The notes beneath the pieces were generated by a model. That model searched no databases and was not told the DNA's origin. It saw only the letters and a list, made by a program, of their open reading frames with translations. Positions 5,503-6,268 of a stretch of DNA of 6,268 nt are shown piece after piece. The translations under genes were made by a program, and so were the position numbers. Each line of letters starts with the position of its first letter. Within the stretch, counting starts at the first letter, position 1. The DNA comes from Euryarchaeota archaeon UBA242 (GTDB lineage: Archaea > Thermoplasmatota > Poseidoniia > Poseidoniales > Poseidoniaceae): assembly GCA_002499015.1 (NCBI GenBank), contig DAJY01000078.1:1042-7309 (forward strand), written 5' to 3'.

Positions 5503-6117
5503 ATGGCGGCTAATCTACAGGCAATCAGTTTTGTCATAATTTTACTACTAATCGTCCCTGGTTGTATTAATTCTCAAGAGATGAGTGCTACTGGGGAAGA
5601 AATGGAACAAGAAACTGAACTACCTGAGAAATTAAACTTGATAGCAGATACTGCTGGACGAGATATAGATAGAGGCCAGCAGATGGATTTACTGGCTGAT
5701 GCTGATGGGGAAAAGACTCTGATTCTATGGGTTGCTACTGGTTGCTCGGGTTGTCATGATTGGACCGGAATGATTGCCGACTCAATGCGAGAAGGAAACA
5801 TATCCAATGATACTAGAATAATCAGTATCCACAGATATCCTTCTTTTGAATCAAGAGAACAAGTAATTGACGTATATGCGTCCGAAAATAGTTCAACGCA
5901 GTCCCTGTGGCCAGTATTGATTCCAGATGAAGGGCAATCTGCAATAGATATGGATACTGGACAAAATACAGATTATAGTTACAGTACTGCTTTTGATAGC
6001 CCCGTAACTCCATCATTTACTTTGATTGATGGAGATGGTAAAACATTGTGGAGAAGTAAAGTGTACTGGGCTAACCAGACTTTGCTGACCGAGGCAATAG
6101 ACCTCTTAGATTCGTGA
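5503..6117 (+). CDS. Exported thioredoxin-fold lipoprotein with CSGC active site
   Basis: A 204-residue protein. Residues 7-20 are a hydrophobic signal segment ending IVPGC, a lipobox with the lipidated cysteine at C21; it lacks the usual Lys/Arg before the helix. An acidic linker (22-45, Glu/Gln-rich) leads to a thioredoxin-like domain. The strand LILWVATG (73-80) enters the redox motif CSGC at 81-84, where thioredoxins have WCxxC. SPVTPSFTLIDGDGKTLW at 166-183 supplies the cis-proline (P170) and the following strands. These features match TlpA/ResA-type membrane-anchored thiol-disulfide reductases, acting outside the membrane. The segment 112-165 between is longer and more acidic than in minimal thioredoxins. 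The protein may reduce or form disulfides in exported proteins; partner unknown. The ATG at 5503 is used because it directly precedes the signal segment. It is convergent with another thioredoxin-fold gene at the right edge. Confidence 0.87.
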   Translation: MAANLQAISFVIILLLIVPGCINSQEMSATGEEMEQETELPEKLNLIADTAGRDIDRGQQMDLLADADGEKTLILWVATGCSGCHDWTGMIADSMREGNISNDTRIISIHRYPSFESREQVIDVYASENSSTQSLWPVLIPDEGQSAIDMDTGQNTDYSYSTAFDSPVTPSFTLIDGDGKTLWRSKVYWANQTLLTEAIDLLDS

Positions 6118-6151
6118 ACGGTAGTTTGTTCATTACAAGTTCTTATCGAAC

Positions 6152-6268
6152 TCACATCTTCCATTTTATAGAACAACCAATTGAATCTGTTTCAACAACA
6201 TCTGGTGTTTTTCCCGCTAGTGTTGATGTTATGGCGTCAGATAACTCAGATGTTGTGACTTCTGTAGG
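6152..6268 (-). CDS. C-terminus of a thioredoxin/peroxiredoxin-like protein (5' end outside window)
   Basis: From the right edge the minus strand is open for 38 codons and ends with TGA at 6154-6152. The peptide reads PTEVTTSELSDAITSTLAGK and then TPDVVETDSIGCSIKWKM. This is the typical end of a family of AhpC/TSA-type thioredoxin-like proteins (often called PRX_like1 or thioredoxin family protein), whose members close with an Ala/Leu-rich helix, then LxGKxVPVxxTxxxGCxIKWK. The GC of GCSIKWK is strongly conserved in them. The catalytic thioredoxin fold lies beyond the window, so activity cannot be judged. These proteins are usually cytosolic and about 180-200 residues long. The gene converges on the thioredoxin-like lipoprotein gene with 34 bases between stops. 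Confidence 0.82.
   Translation of the reverse strand, partial: PTEVTTSELSDAITSTLAGKTPDVVETDSIGCSIKWKM

Noticed and set aside
5743..5757. CSGCH read as a c-type heme binding motif (CxxCH)
   Set aside because: The motif follows the strand LILWVATG and is later followed by a cis-proline segment, so it is a thioredoxin active site; the His is incidental.

Overview
This 6.3 kb window looks like a gene-dense stretch of an archaeal chromosome, most plausibly a marine Thermoplasmatota such as Marine Group II (Poseidoniales). The inference rests on promoters. Several first-in-operon genes have an A/T-rich box A (TATA) centred about 25-31 bases before the start codon, with little room for a leader. 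The one clear Shine-Dalgarno sequence belongs to an operon-internal gene. The genes are a mixture of soluble enzymes and polytopic membrane proteins of unknown function, and there is a lipobox protein. I see no bacterial -35/-10 pattern that explains the starts better. The taxonomic call is an inference. I see no insertion sequence, integrase, CRISPR array or other sign of a mobile element.

Layout from left to right. (1) Positions 1-149, minus strand: the start of an unrecognised protein that runs off the window. (2) 216-803, minus: a GNAT acetyltransferase with an unusual insertion in the middle of its fold. (3) 938-1011, plus: tRNA-Cys(GCA). (4) 1080-2741, minus: a six-helix membrane protein with a four-cysteine extracytoplasmic loop and a long proline-rich tail containing an almost exact 57-bp tandem duplication. 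(5) 2844-3398, plus: an orphan five-helix membrane protein, divergent from gene 4. (6) 3465-4424 and 4434-4637, plus: a two-gene unit of a RudS-type tRNA 4-thiouridine desulfidase (DUF523/TudS plus DUF1722) and a small DUF2892 membrane protein. (7) 4679-5338, minus: a seven-helix membrane protein resembling DUF4203/TMEM198. (8) 5503-6117, plus: an exported lipoprotein with a thioredoxin fold and a CSGC active site. (9) 6152-6268, minus: the last 38 residues of a thioredoxin/peroxiredoxin-like protein ending in the family signature GCSIKWK, convergent with gene 8.

The most interesting theme is sulfur and thiol chemistry. The RudS-type enzyme is expected to remove sulfur from s4U in tRNA, a UVA-sensitive base. 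It is followed at once by a DUF2892 protein, a domain known elsewhere joined to rhodanese (as in YgaP). Two thioredoxin-fold proteins lie within 2 kb. Whether these form one functional system is inference; only the two-gene unit has direct support from spacing and a ribosome binding site. No gene-free stretch exceeds 300 bases; the longest gaps (about 100-150 bases) hold divergent promoters or the tRNA leader.
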